From SW-9-67-25 sp964471665 (GTDB lineage Archaea > Halobacteriota > Halobacteria > Halobacteriales > Haloarculaceae): 20,558 nt of DNA. This document shows, piece after piece, positions 1 to 7,508 of the stretch (the first letter of the stretch is position 1; each line of letters begins with the position of its first letter). The notes beneath the pieces are model-generated. The model did not search any database. It was given only the letters and a program-made list of their open reading frames with translations, and had not been told where the DNA came from. The stretch lies in assembly GCA_964471665.1 (NCBI GenBank), contig CAYYHG010000040.1, forward strand, positions 1 through 20,558, in the 5' to 3' direction. A program made the position numbers and the translations under genes.

Positions 1-886
1 CGGTGAAGACCGTCCGCGTCTCGAGGTCGTACGCGCCCCACCAGTCGACGTCCTGTTTGTCCCCGAAGGTACAGATCATCACCGCGCCGGTCCCGAAGGA
101 ACTGTCGACCTCGGGGTCGGCGATCAGTTCGACCTCCTGTCCGAAGATGGGCACCCCGAACGTATCGCCCACACGGTCGGCGTAGCGGTCGTCGTCGGGG
201 TCGACCGCCATCGACACACACGCCGCGAGCAGCTCCGGGCGTGTTGTCGCGATCCCGATCTCATCGGTCTCCTCGTCGGCACCCGGGAACGTGATGTAGT
301 AGAGGGTGCCGTCGACGCCCTCCTCGGTCTCGACCTCGGCGTCGGCGATGGCGGTTTCGCAGCGCGGACACCAGTTGACGGGGTGTTCGTCGCGGTAGAC
401 GTACCCCGACTCGGCCATCCGGACGAACGACCGCTGGGTCTCGCCCCAGTACTCGGGGTTCATGGTCTTGAACTCGTGGTCCCAGTCCTGGGAGAATCCG
501 AGGGTCAACATCGTGTCTTTCATCGCCCCGATCTGTGATTCGGTGTGCTCGACGCACATCTCGCGGAACTCCTCGCGGGGGACGTCAGTCCGGTGGATGC
601 CCTCGTTTTCCTCGACTTTGACCTCCGTGGGCAGGCCGTGACAGTCCCATCCCTGCGGGAAGAGGACGTCCTCGCCTTTCAGGCGGTGATACCGGGCGGC
701 GAAGTCCATGTAACACCACCCCAGCGCGTTCCCGATGTGGAGATTGCCCGTCGGATACGGCGGGGGCGTGTCGACGACGTAGTCCGGTTCGGTTCCCTCG
801 TAGCTGTACACGTCCATCTCTCGCCACCGGTTGCGCCACTTTCCCTCGACGCTGTCCGGATCGTACGTGTCTGGAATGTCGCTCAT
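1..886 (-). CDS. valS: Valyl-tRNA synthetase, N-terminal part (runs off the window)
   Basis: Class I aminoacyl-tRNA synthetase that charges tRNA-Val in the cytoplasm. The minus frame is open from the ATG at 886 to the window edge, giving about 295 residues of a protein normally near 870-900. The class I HIGH motif appears as HIGN at residues 50-53, after PPPYPTGNL. Around residue 180 is the NWCPRCETAIADAEVE block, typical of the Val/Ile/Leu group, where the inserted editing domain begins. The KMSKS loop and anticodon-binding domain lie outside the window. An in-frame TGA two codons upstream fixes ATG 886 as the first possible ATG. The nearest good promoter is about 150 bases upstream, so the mRNA should carry an unusually long leader. 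Identity is confident from the HIGH region and flanking blocks. Confidence 0.95.
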   Translation of the reverse strand, partial: MSDIPDTYDPDSVEGKWRNRWREMDVYSYEGTEPDYVVDTPPPYPTGNLHIGNALGWCYMDFAARYHRLKGEDVLFPQGWDCHGLPTEVKVEENEGIHRTDVPREEFREMCVEHTESQIGAMKDTMLTLGFSQDWDHEFKTMNPEYWGETQRSFVRMAESGYVYRDEHPVNWCPRCETAIADAEVETEEGVDGTLYYITFPGADEETDEIGIATTRPELLAACVSMAVDPDDDRYADRVGDTFGVPIFGQEVELIADPEVDSSFGTGAVMICTFGDKQDVDWWGAYDLETRTVFT

Positions 887-975
887 AGGTCACTCTCTGT
901 CGTGGTCGCCAGCTTTCGGTGCTTCGTTGGCGGGTGTCGGTCTGTCGTTCGACGGAACGAGAAGCCGTGTCCGGT

Positions 976-1014
976 CTACGCCGACCCACGTACTACCGAC
1001 GAAGCCACGTCCAT
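976..1014 (-). CDS. Putative 12-residue leader peptide upstream of valS
   Basis: A short minus-strand reading frame, MDVASSVVRGSA then TAG, begins at 1014 and ends 89 bases before the valS ATG. Its ATG is 27-28 bases from the centre of a strong TATA box at 1039-1044, so it would start right at the predicted transcript 5' end as a leaderless frame. Three of its 12 residues are Val, which is suggestive ahead of a valyl-tRNA synthetase gene. A small hairpin (TCGTTC, loop GACG, GAACGA at 945-960) lies between it and valS. Val is common in GC-rich haloarchaeal frames, so this may be chance. No archaeal precedent is claimed. Confidence 0.25.
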   Translation of the reverse strand: MDVASSVVRGSA

Positions 1015-1038
1015 GTGCGATGGGTGGGAAGTCGTTCG

Positions 1039-1044
1039 TATAAA
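1039..1044 (-). promoter_or_regulatory. TATA box for the valS transcript
   Basis: Read on the minus strand the sequence is GCGAAAATTTATAC, a good haloarchaeal BRE plus TATA arrangement. Initiation about 27 bases downstream would fall near 1014, leaving a 5' leader of roughly 127 bases before valS. No other AT-rich box lies between it and the gene. The box also reads TATAAAT on the plus strand, so it could instead or additionally serve gnd (start 1172) with a leader of about 100 bases. Confidence 0.5.
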
Positions 1045-1171
1045 TTTTCGCTTTACTTTTTTGACCGAGGGCACGACGCTGGGACGTGGCAATCGACGGT
1101 CCGGTCCGCGGGGCGAGGCGACGACCGGGGACGACCGCAATCCCTACTTGCCCGCCCCGCGAGCGACCGGT

Positions 1172-2074
1172 ATGGAACTGGGTGTCACCGGCCTCGGGCG
1201 GATGGGACGAATCGTCGTCGACCGACTCCTCGCGGGCGGCCACGACGTGGTGGCCTACGACATAGACCCCGGAGCAGTCGCCGACGCGACCGAGGCCGGC
1301 GCCGAACCCGCCGATTCGATTCCGGACCTCGTGGACAGACTCGGCGAACACAGGCGGATCTGGCTGATGGTCCCCGCGGGCGACCCGGTCGACGCCGCGC
1401 TGGACGAACTCGACGGCCACCTCGGCAGCGAAGACATCGTGGTCGACGGCGGCAACTCACACTTCGAGGATTCGATCCGGCGGGCCGGGGAGACGGCAGC
1501 CGCCTACCTCGACTGTGGGACCTCCGGCGGGCCCGCCGGTGCCGAACTGGGGTTCTCGCTGATGGTCGGCGGCCCCGCGGACGCCTACGAGACGATGGTG
1601 CCTGCTTTCGAGGCCGTCGCGACCGGCCCCGGAGGACACGCACACATGGGGTCGTCGGGTGCGGGCCACTACGTGAAGATGGTCCACAACGGCGTCGAGT
1701 ACGCCCTGATGCAGGCCTACGGCGAGGGGTTCGAACTCCTCGACGAGGGTCGGTACGACCTCGACCTGGAGACAGTCGCGCGCACCTGGAACAACGGCGC
1801 TGTCGTCAGGTCGTGGCTGCTGGAACTCTGCGAGGAGGCGTTCCGCGAGGAGGGAACCGACCTCGGAAACGTCGCCGACCACGTCGCCGGCGGGTCGACC
1901 GGTACCTGGACCGTCCAGGAGGCACTCGAACAGGAGGTGCCGGTGCCGCTCATCTACGGGGCCCTCGCCGAACGGTTCGGCTCCCGGGCCGGCGACGAGG
2001 GACGGTTCTCGCGACGCCTCGCGAACCGGTTGCGGTACGGGTTCGGGCGCCACGAGGTACGGCGCCAGGAGTGA
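1172..2074 (+). CDS. gnd: 6-phosphogluconate dehydrogenase, decarboxylating, short archaeal type
   Basis: Oxidatively decarboxylates 6-phosphogluconate to ribulose 5-phosphate in the cytoplasm, the oxidative pentose phosphate step that haloarchaea use to make pentoses. The 300-residue length matches the short (GndA/YqeC-like) class rather than the 470-residue bacterial and eukaryotic form. The N-terminal Rossmann fold carries GLGRMG at residues 7-12. The substrate-binding stretch DGGNSHFED is at 92-100. The GTSGGPAGA block is at 116-124. The catalytic block GHYVKMVHNGVEY has Lys169 and Asn173. The ATG at 1172 is chosen because the Rossmann strand begins immediately after it; the frame is open further upstream, but that part is not conserved-looking. 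It converges with the nucleotidyltransferase gene, with a palindromic element between them. Confidence 0.93.
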   Translation: MELGVTGLGRMGRIVVDRLLAGGHDVVAYDIDPGAVADATEAGAEPADSIPDLVDRLGEHRRIWLMVPAGDPVDAALDELDGHLGSEDIVVDGGNSHFEDSIRRAGETAAAYLDCGTSGGPAGAELGFSLMVGGPADAYETMVPAFEAVATGPGGHAHMGSSGAGHYVKMVHNGVEYALMQAYGEGFELLDEGRYDLDLETVARTWNNGAVVRSWLLELCEEAFREEGTDLGNVADHVAGGSTGTWTVQEALEQEVPVPLIYGALAERFGSRAGDEGRFSRRLANRLRYGFGRHEVRRQE

Positions 2075-2137
2075 CATCCCCGGGGCTGGTGGTTCTCGAC
2101 ACGTTCGCACTCAAAAAGTGTCCCGACGGCGGTCTTA

Positions 2138-2217
2138 CAGGGACGGTTGTAGTTCTTTACCGGATCACCCGCCCGACGACGGGCGGTTGTCCTGGAAAAC
2201 GGCTACAACCGTCCCTA
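2138..2217. mobile_element. MITE-like palindromic element copy A (80 bp, TTA duplication)
   Basis: The terminal arms are 2138-2152 and 2203-2217, complementary at 14 of 15 positions (right arm CTACAACCGTCCCTA). An inner stem pairs CCGCCCG (2169-2175) with CGGGCGG (2180-2186), so the element folds almost end to end. It is flanked by the direct repeat TTA at 2135-2137 and 2218-2220. The right TTA is the stop codon (TAA on the minus strand) of the nucleotidyltransferase gene. It has the same length as copies B and C and about 57% gapless identity to B, including TTACCG at the same internal position. It lies between two convergent genes and could also act as a transcript-end hairpin. Confidence 0.8.
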
Positions 2218-3186
2218 TTACCCGCCGTTGTCGATCCGGGAGTAGGCACCGACGAGCGCGTCCGAGAGGTCGAGAGCGCGGACGACAGCCTCCGAATCGA
2301 CAATCGAGTCCTGGACAGTCGAGTCGACGACAGTCGCGCCGGGGAACACGAGCGAGCGGTCGAGCGTGGCTTCCCGGACGGTGGCGTCGGCCATGACGTG
2401 GACGTTCTCGCCGACGTCGGTGTTCTCGACGGTCGCGGACTCTGCGACGACGCTGCCGTCGTCGAGTGTCCACGCGACTGCCTCGAGATAGCTCGCTGGC
2501 GTGCCGATGTCGAACCACGCGTCGTCGAATGCGAAGGCGTGGACGTCGCGGCGGTCGACGAGCCACTGGATGAACCATCCCGGCTCGTCGGGGTTGTTGT
2601 CGTCGTCGAGATACTCCTCGAATCGGACGTCCGCGGCGGGGAAGACGTAACAGGCGATAGAGACGAGCGTACTCGGCGGGTCGTCGGGTTTCTCCTCGAA
2701 GTCGACGACGCGGTCGCCGTCCATGTCCACGAGTCCGTACGACTTGGCCTTCTCGCGGGAGCCGACGTCGTAGGCAGCCAGCACCGGCGTCTGGTTGTCC
2801 TCGAAGAAATCCAGGAACTCCGAGATGTCGAAACTGATGAGATTGTCCCCCGCGACGACGAACAGATCCTCGCCGGCGAGTCCCTCTCGCTCGACCAGTT
2901 GCGCGAGCGCGCCGACCACGCCGAACTTCTCGTCCTCGTCGGCCGTCTCCTCGACGCTCACCCGTGGTTTCTCGAGGGACATCCCGGCGACGTGTTCGTG
3001 GAAGTCGTCGGCGAAGCGCTCGTTCGTGCTGATGTACACCTCGTCGACGCGGTCGTCGGCCTCGAGGGCGTCGAGGATGCGGTCGATGATAGTCGTCTCA
3101 CCTACCGGGAGCAACATCTTCGGGCGGTGGCGCGTGACCGGCCACAGCCGTGTCGCGTATCCCCCAGCCAGTACTACGGCTTTCAT
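2218..3186 (-). CDS. Sugar-phosphate nucleotidyltransferase (NTP_transferase family)
   Basis: Predicted to join a sugar 1-phosphate to an NTP, making an activated sugar for glycan or glycolipid synthesis. The 322-residue protein begins with the diagnostic loop LAGGYATRLWP (residues 6-16) and Lys23 in RPKMLLP. GDN at 113-115 supplies the metal-binding Asp. After about residue 230 the sequence changes to hexapeptide-like repeats, consistent with a left-handed beta-helix tail. The sugar and nucleotide (Glc or Man; dTTP, UTP or GTP) cannot be decided. The ATG at 3186 is chosen over one 39 bases upstream because it starts the nucleotide-binding strand directly and lies 25 bases from a TATA box. 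The TAA stop is the right-hand target duplication of palindromic element A. Confidence 0.88.
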   Translation of the reverse strand: MKAVVLAGGYATRLWPVTRHRPKMLLPVGETTIIDRILDALEADDRVDEVYISTNERFADDFHEHVAGMSLEKPRVSVEETADEDEKFGVVGALAQLVEREGLAGEDLFVVAGDNLISFDISEFLDFFEDNQTPVLAAYDVGSREKAKSYGLVDMDGDRVVDFEEKPDDPPSTLVSIACYVFPAADVRFEEYLDDDNNPDEPGWFIQWLVDRRDVHAFAFDDAWFDIGTPASYLEAVAWTLDDGSVVAESATVENTDVGENVHVMADATVREATLDRSLVFPGATVVDSTVQDSIVDSEAVVRALDLSDALVGAYSRIDNGG

Positions 3187-3207
3187 AACACAGTAGTCCC
3201 GACGAGC

Positions 3208-3214
3208 TATTAAA
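3208..3214 (-). promoter_or_regulatory. TATA box of the nucleotidyltransferase gene
   Basis: TTTAATA on the minus strand, centred 25 bases upstream of the ATG at 3186. This matches the spacing expected for a leaderless haloarchaeal transcript and argues against the earlier in-frame ATG at 3225, which lies upstream of the box. Confidence 0.6.
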
Positions 3215-3328
3215 TCCCTTTTCATCGCGCGAGAGAGCGCCCCAATCGCGACGAACAGTGATATGGTGGCGGTCGTAACTGTAGGACTGCTGTCAGATGT
3301 CTGACTGACGCGGACGCGGCGCTGACCG

Positions 3329-4090
3329 TCACTCCCCGGCAGTGGGGCCGTCGGGGTCCCAGTCGCGTTCGACCGGCGTCTCGCTGGCGTCGATGGACTC
3401 CAGCAGCCACTCCGCTGCCGCGCCGACAGTCCCGGCCTCGGTTGCCGTCAGTTTCAGGCGGTTGTGACGTGCCTCCCGGTCGGGATAGCAGCCGACGTCG
3501 ACCTCGAACCGGTCCCGGACTTCCCTCAGCGCAGGGATGATGTTCGCCTCGGGTTCGACCGTATAGAGCGTCCGCGAGACTTCCTGGCCCGAGAACGCCT
3601 CGGCGACGTCACGGAACATCGCCTTCATCTCGCCGGGGATACCGGGGAGGACGTACACGTTCTCGAGAACGGCCCCGGGTGCCAGTCCCTCACCGTTGAG
3701 CAGCGGCCTGCTCCCCTCCGGAACGCGTGCCTCCGCCTCGGCGTCGACCTCCAGTTCCGGAAGCGTCCCCTCGAGTTCGGCCAGTCGTGCCTCGACGTCC
3801 GCGAGCGCGAGGTCGCTGACGACCATCTCGCGGTCGAAGGCGTCAGCGACGGCCTCCAGCGTCACGTCGTCGGGCGTTCCGCCGATCCCGCCGGTCACGA
3901 TGACGGCCTCGAAGGCGTCGCTGTACGCGGTGGTCCGGTCTGCGATAGTCGCCCGGTCGTCGGGCGCGACCAGCACCCGCCGGACCGAGACACCTCGGTC
4001 TGTGAGCTGCCGGGCGAGCCACGTCGCGTTCGTGTTCGCCGTATCACCGGCCAGGAGTTCGTCCCCGACCGTGATGAGGGCCACTTCCAT
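3329..4090 (-). CDS. CinA-like / molybdopterin-binding-domain protein (COG1058 type)
   Basis: A 253-residue protein with the MoCF-type molybdopterin-binding fold that forms the N-terminal half of bacterial CinA. The opening ITVGDELLAGDTANTN (residues 6-21) and the loop GGIGGTPDD (67-75) are characteristic. The C-terminal nicotinamide-nucleotide amidase domain of full CinA is absent, as in other archaeal members. The function is uncertain: this family has been linked to pyridine-nucleotide repair and, by fold, to molybdopterin. It is transcribed divergently from moaB, another MoCF-fold gene, across an 80-base gap. A weak AT box (4115-4120) about 27 bases before the ATG fits a leaderless start. 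Confidence 0.85.
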   Translation of the reverse strand: MEVALITVGDELLAGDTANTNATWLARQLTDRGVSVRRVLVAPDDRATIADRTTAYSDAFEAVIVTGGIGGTPDDVTLEAVADAFDREMVVSDLALADVEARLAELEGTLPELEVDAEAEARVPEGSRPLLNGEGLAPGAVLENVYVLPGIPGEMKAMFRDVAEAFSGQEVSRTLYTVEPEANIIPALREVRDRFEVDVGCYPDREARHNRLKLTATEAGTVGAAAEWLLESIDASETPVERDWDPDGPTAGE

Positions 4091-4170
4091 CCCTTCTCAG
4101 CAGGGTCTTCCCACAATTAGCCGTTTCGGCTTCCCGCACAACTTTCCACCCGCCCCACGTACGTCCGGCC

Positions 4171-4725
4171 ATGCCAGACGACCACCACCACCACCACGAC
4201 GCAGAGTCGGTCGCGTTCGGCGTCCTGACGGTGTCGTCCAGTCGAACGCTCGAAACCGACGAGAGCGGTGACGCGATCGCCGACGCCATCGCCCGGGACG
4301 GCCACGCTGTCGCAGTCAGGGAACTGGTGACCGACGAGACCGACCGCATCCGCGGACGAGTCGCGGAGTTGCGCGATCGCGACGGGGTCGACGCCGTCGT
4401 CACCACCGGCGGAACCGGCGTGACGCCCGACGACGTCACCGTCGAGGCCGTCCGGCCGCTGTTCGATCGGGACCTGCCTGGCTTTGGCGAACAGTTCCGC
4501 GCGCGCTCGGTCGAGGAGGTCGGCCCCCACGCGATGATCTCCCGCGCCACCGCCGGCGTCGCGGGAACCGTTCCGGTGTTCTGTCTCCCCGGGAGCCAGC
4601 AGGCCGCCACGTTCGGCACGACCGAACTGATCCTCCCCATCGTCGAGCACGTCGTCGCGCTCGCGAGCGGCAACGACGGTGATCACGACCACGAGCACGA
4701 GCACGGGCACGACAGTCATGACTGA
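4171..4725 (+). CDS. moaB: Molybdenum cofactor biosynthesis protein MoaB/MogA family, with His-rich tails
   Basis: Cytoplasmic enzyme predicted to adenylylate molybdopterin before metal insertion. The 184-residue protein has VLTVSSSRTLETDESGD (residues 18-34) and the MoCF signature GGTGVTPDD (80-88), followed by the conserved FGEQFRARS region. Unusually, residues 5-9 are five consecutive His (MPDDHHHHHD), and the last 14 residues are mainly alternating His and Asp/Glu (DHDHEHEHGHDSHD). Both tails lie outside the catalytic fold and look able to bind divalent metal. The stop overlaps the moaC start by 8 bases, so the two genes are almost certainly co-translated. Confidence 0.92.
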   Translation: MPDDHHHHHDAESVAFGVLTVSSSRTLETDESGDAIADAIARDGHAVAVRELVTDETDRIRGRVAELRDRDGVDAVVTTGGTGVTPDDVTVEAVRPLFDRDLPGFGEQFRARSVEEVGPHAMISRATAGVAGTVPVFCLPGSQQAATFGTTELILPIVEHVVALASGNDGDHDHEHEHGHDSHD

Positions 4726-5200
4726 CGAGGAACTGACACACACGGACGCGGAGGGACGCGCGGAGATGGTCGACGTGGGAGCGAAAGCCGACAGCGAGCG
4801 CCGCGCGAGGGCGCGGGGGCGGATACGCCTCCAGCCCTCGACAGTCGAGGCGGTCCGTGACAACGAGGTCGGGAAGGGAGACGTGCTGGCGACGGCCCGG
4901 GTCGGCGCGATCCAGGCGGTCAAACACACCTGGGAGACAGTACCGATGTGTCACCAGATCCCGATCACGAACGTCGACACGGCCTTCGAGGTCGGCGAGG
5001 ACGCGATCGAGTTGACGGTGGCCGTCGAGACGACGGGCAAGACCGGCTGCGAGATGGAAGCGCTGTCGGGAGTGACCACCGGCCTGAACGTCGTCTGGGA
5101 TATGGTCAAGGCCGCCGAGAAAGACGACGACGGACAGTATCCCGAGACGGCCATCGAAGACGTCCGCGTCGTCGAGAAGCGCAAGGATCCAGTTGCGTGA
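4718..5200 (+). CDS. moaC: Cyclic pyranopterin monophosphate synthase MoaC
   Basis: Converts the 3',8-cyclo-GTP intermediate made by MoaA into cyclic pyranopterin monophosphate, the first pterin intermediate of molybdenum cofactor synthesis. The 160-residue length is normal. MVDVGAK lies at 17-23. Residues corresponding to the known active site appear in order: Lys53 (VGKGD), His79 (MCHQIPI), Glu112 and Glu114 (CEMEALSGV), Asp128 and Lys131 (WDMVKA). The ATG at 4718 overlaps the moaB stop by 8 bases and begins a normal-length family member; a GTG 39 bases upstream in the same frame is less likely. The partner MoaA is not in the window. Confidence 0.95.
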   Translation: MTDEELTHTDAEGRAEMVDVGAKADSERRARARGRIRLQPSTVEAVRDNEVGKGDVLATARVGAIQAVKHTWETVPMCHQIPITNVDTAFEVGEDAIELTVAVETTGKTGCEMEALSGVTTGLNVVWDMVKAAEKDDDGQYPETAIEDVRVVEKRKDPVA

Positions 5201-5226
5201 CCGGGGGCGGGACGGACTCCGTCTCA

Positions 5227-5304
5227 TACTGCCGGTCACAACGACGTGGAGATGTTCGATCCCACGGGGAGTCGAAATCATCCACGGGCTCATGGCCGGC
5301 AGTA
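5227..5304. mobile_element. MITE-like palindromic element copy D (78 bp, TCA duplication)
   Basis: The ends are TACTGCCGGTCA and TGGCCGGCAGTA, complementary except for one T/C position. The inner parts pair as well: CGTGGA with TCCACG and TTCGA with TCGAA, separated by small symmetric internal loops. It is flanked by the direct repeat TCA at 5224-5226 and 5305-5307. It has the same length as copy E2 near the window end, and the two align without gaps at about 61%. It lies in the 139-base gap between the convergent moaC and MFS genes, where it could also end both transcripts. Confidence 0.75.
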
Positions 5305-5339
5305 TCACCGACGACTGCGGCTGTTCCGGGATCGCACAG

Positions 5340-6566
5340 TCACCGGACGGAGGGGTTCGAGGGGTCGGCCCGGCCGGCGACGCCGAGCGCGAGCAGCGAG
5401 AGGAAGACGAGTCCGAACAGCGCGGCCAGCAGGCCAAACGAGACGCCCCACCCCGCGACGTCCGCGACGGTCCCGGTGACCGCCGTTCCGGACGCGCCGA
5501 TCAGCAGGTACACCGTCCGGAAGGCGCCGAACCCCTTTCCGCGGTCCGCGGCGTCCAGCGCGTCCATCATGCGAGACTGGAAAACCGGCGTCCCGCTCAT
5601 CGCGACGCCGGCGAGGACGACCCCGGGAACGGCCGCCACTGCGGTGGCCCCGGCCGCGAGCAGACCGAACCCGGCGACGCCGGCGGCAGCCTGGGTCGCC
5701 GCGGTCGCGTCGCGACCGACGCGGTCCGAGAGCCACCCGCCCAGCGGTTGGCTGACGGCCGAGACGGTGAAAAAGGCGGCAAAGAGGAGGTTCGCGTCCC
5801 CGAGCGGGAACCCGTAGTGTTCGACCAGGAACGTCGGGAGAAAGGCCATGGCGGCCAGTTCGACGAACTCGACCAGAGTCATCAGGACGGTCGTGTTCCG
5901 CGTGTGCGGGCGGGACAGCACGTCACGGAACGTGCTCGGATCGAGCACCGTCGCGAGCGACACGCCAGGGTGGATTGGCTCGGACGCCGTCGATCGCCAG
6001 AGGAAGAGCGCGGCCACCACGACGACGAGACAGCCCCCGACCGCGACTATCAGCCGCCAGCCGTACCGGACGGTGAGAACGGCGGCCGCGACGGGAGCGA
6101 GTACGCCTGCGATCTGGCCGCCGCTGCGGTGCGTTCCGATTGCGCCGCCGAACCCCTCGAATGCCCTGGTCAGGAGCGCCGTCGCCGGGTTGTAGTAGGC
6201 ACCGGCGCCGACCCCCAGGCCGACCACCGCGGCGCCAAAGAGGAGGAACGTCGGCGCGACCGCCAGGCCGAACGTCGCGCCGGCGGTGATCCCGAGCGCG
6301 GCGAGCACGACGCGGCGCTCGCCGTACCGGTCGGCGAGGACGCCGCTGGGAAGCTGCAGGAGGGCGTAGGCGACCCACATCCCGGTCATCGCGGTCCCGA
6401 CGGCCCCGCGCGAAACCGCGAACTCCTCGATGAGCAGCGGGACCACCGGTCCCACGACCACCTGGGCGAACCTGACGGCGAAGTAGGCCCCGACACAGAT
6501 CGTGAGCACGGTGTACGGGCCCTTCCACCTGGCTCGCGCTGCGACGGCGGGCCAGCCATCTCGCAT
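5340..6566 (-). CDS. Major facilitator superfamily transporter
   Basis: An integral membrane carrier of 408 residues with about 12 hydrophobic segments, the usual size for the superfamily. The loop between helices 2 and 3 carries the MFS motif GVLADRYGERRVV (about 75-87). The matching loop in the second half reads GGWLSDRVGRDAT. The substrate is unknown. The position between molybdenum cofactor genes is suggestive, but MFS proteins are not the usual molybdate transporters, so no substrate is assigned. The frame is open far upstream, but ATG 6566 is chosen because the first helix follows within 20 residues and an AT-rich box (about 6600-6604) lies just upstream. It is divergent from mobB-moaE with a 111-base gap. 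Confidence 0.88.
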   Translation of the reverse strand: MRDGWPAVAARARWKGPYTVLTICVGAYFAVRFAQVVVGPVVPLLIEEFAVSRGAVGTAMTGMWVAYALLQLPSGVLADRYGERRVVLAALGITAGATFGLAVAPTFLLFGAAVVGLGVGAGAYYNPATALLTRAFEGFGGAIGTHRSGGQIAGVLAPVAAAVLTVRYGWRLIVAVGGCLVVVVAALFLWRSTASEPIHPGVSLATVLDPSTFRDVLSRPHTRNTTVLMTLVEFVELAAMAFLPTFLVEHYGFPLGDANLLFAAFFTVSAVSQPLGGWLSDRVGRDATAATQAAAGVAGFGLLAAGATAVAAVPGVVLAGVAMSGTPVFQSRMMDALDAADRGKGFGAFRTVYLLIGASGTAVTGTVADVAGWGVSFGLLAALFGLVFLSLLALGVAGRADPSNPSVR

Positions 6567-6677
6567 CGGTCTACCCGGTTCGGGCGCGTCGGACGCCAGT
6601 ATATGTTCCGGTCGGACCGGCTGGCCGCGACCGTTCACAGCGTTACCTACAAGCCAGTCTCGCCCCAACGGTGGGGT

Positions 6678-7508
6678 ATGAAAGTCATCGCTGTCGTCGG
6701 CCCGTCGGGAACGGGCAAGACGTCGCTCGTCGAGTCGCTGGCCCGGCAGCTGGGCGAACGGGGCAGCGTCGGAACGATCAAGCACCTCGATTGCAGACCG
6801 GACCTCGACGTCGAGGGGACGGACACGGCCCGCCACCGGGCGGCCGGCGCCGACCGGACCATCGGTGTCAGCGACGACGCCGGCTGGTTCGAGACCGGAG
6901 AGGACGGCTCGCTCACCGGGGCTCTGGACCGCCTCGCCGTGTCGTGTGACTACGCCATCGTCGAGGGGTACAGCGAGGTCGCCCTCCCGCAGATCGCACT
7001 CGGCGGGCGCGGCGGCGAGGACGTCCGTCTCTCGGCGCCCGGGGCCGAGGCTGTCGACCTGGCGGAGGCCGTCGAGGTCATCGAGAACACAGATCCCTAC
7101 GAGTGCCTGGAGTCGCTGGTCGCCGAGGTCAAGGCGTCGCCCCGCGAGGACCGCGCGGGTGCGATTGCGACCTTCACCGGCCGCGTCCGAGCGAAGGAGG
7201 GACCGGACGACGACCCCACAGAGTACCTGGAGTTCGAGCGCTACGACGGCGTCGCCCAGGAGCGCATGGCACTGCTCCGTGAGGAACTGGAGGCCAGGGA
7301 CGGCGTCCACGAAGTGCGTCTCCACCACAGGACCGGCGTCGTCGACGCCGGCGAGGACATCGTCTTCGTGGTCGTGCTCGCTGGCCACCGCGGGGAGGCC
7401 TTCGAAACCGTCGAGGACGGCATCAACCGCCTGAAAGACGAGGTCCCGCTGTTCAAGAAGGAAGTGACCGCCTCGGAGACGTTCTGGGCCCACCAGCACG
7501 AGGTCTAG
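6678..7508 (+). CDS. moaE: MobB-MoaE fusion: molybdopterin synthase large subunit with N-terminal GTPase-like domain
   Basis: A 276-residue two-domain protein. Residues 1 to about 140 resemble MobB, with P-loop GPSGTGKT (8-15), the TIKHLDCRPDLD region (33-44) and DYAIVEGYSE (91-100); MobB assists attachment of a nucleotide to the cofactor. Residues from about 143 to 276 are MoaE, which with a thiocarboxylated MoaD-like protein adds the dithiolene sulfurs to precursor Z. Visible MoaE landmarks are ATFTGRVRAKE (164-174), HHRTG (216-220), AGHRGEAF (235-242) and the catalytic pair Lys253 and Lys260 in RLKDEVPLFKKE. ATG 6678 starts directly at the P-loop strand. No MoaD gene is adjacent; in haloarchaea a SAMP-type ubiquitin-like protein can fill that role. 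It converges with the next gene, sharing the stop site. Confidence 0.92.
   Translation: MKVIAVVGPSGTGKTSLVESLARQLGERGSVGTIKHLDCRPDLDVEGTDTARHRAAGADRTIGVSDDAGWFETGEDGSLTGALDRLAVSCDYAIVEGYSEVALPQIALGGRGGEDVRLSAPGAEAVDLAEAVEVIENTDPYECLESLVAEVKASPREDRAGAIATFTGRVRAKEGPDDDPTEYLEFERYDGVAQERMALLREELEARDGVHEVRLHHRTGVVDAGEDIVFVVVLAGHRGEAFETVEDGINRLKDEVPLFKKEVTASETFWAHQHEV

Noticed and set aside
919..3213. A 764-residue plus-strand open frame across gnd and the nucleotidyltransferase gene
   Set aside because: It is Arg/Pro-rich and overlaps two clearly recognised genes in other frames; it is a by-product of high GC.
3262..3336. Weak inverted similarity (GGTGGCGGTC and GACCGTCACT) near the end of the CinA-like gene
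   Set aside because: Arms match at only 8 of 10 core bases, no TNA repeat was found, and the spacing differs from the other copies.
4180..4197. His codon run in moaB as a possible cloning tag or vector sequence
   Set aside because: It is followed by a normal native MoaB, is matched by a second His-rich tail at the C-terminus, and lies in continuous haloarchaeal sequence with no vector signals.
6567..7499. N-terminal extension of the MFS frame by about 311 residues
   Set aside because: The extension is antisense to mobB-moaE. The first membrane helix follows ATG 6566 closely.
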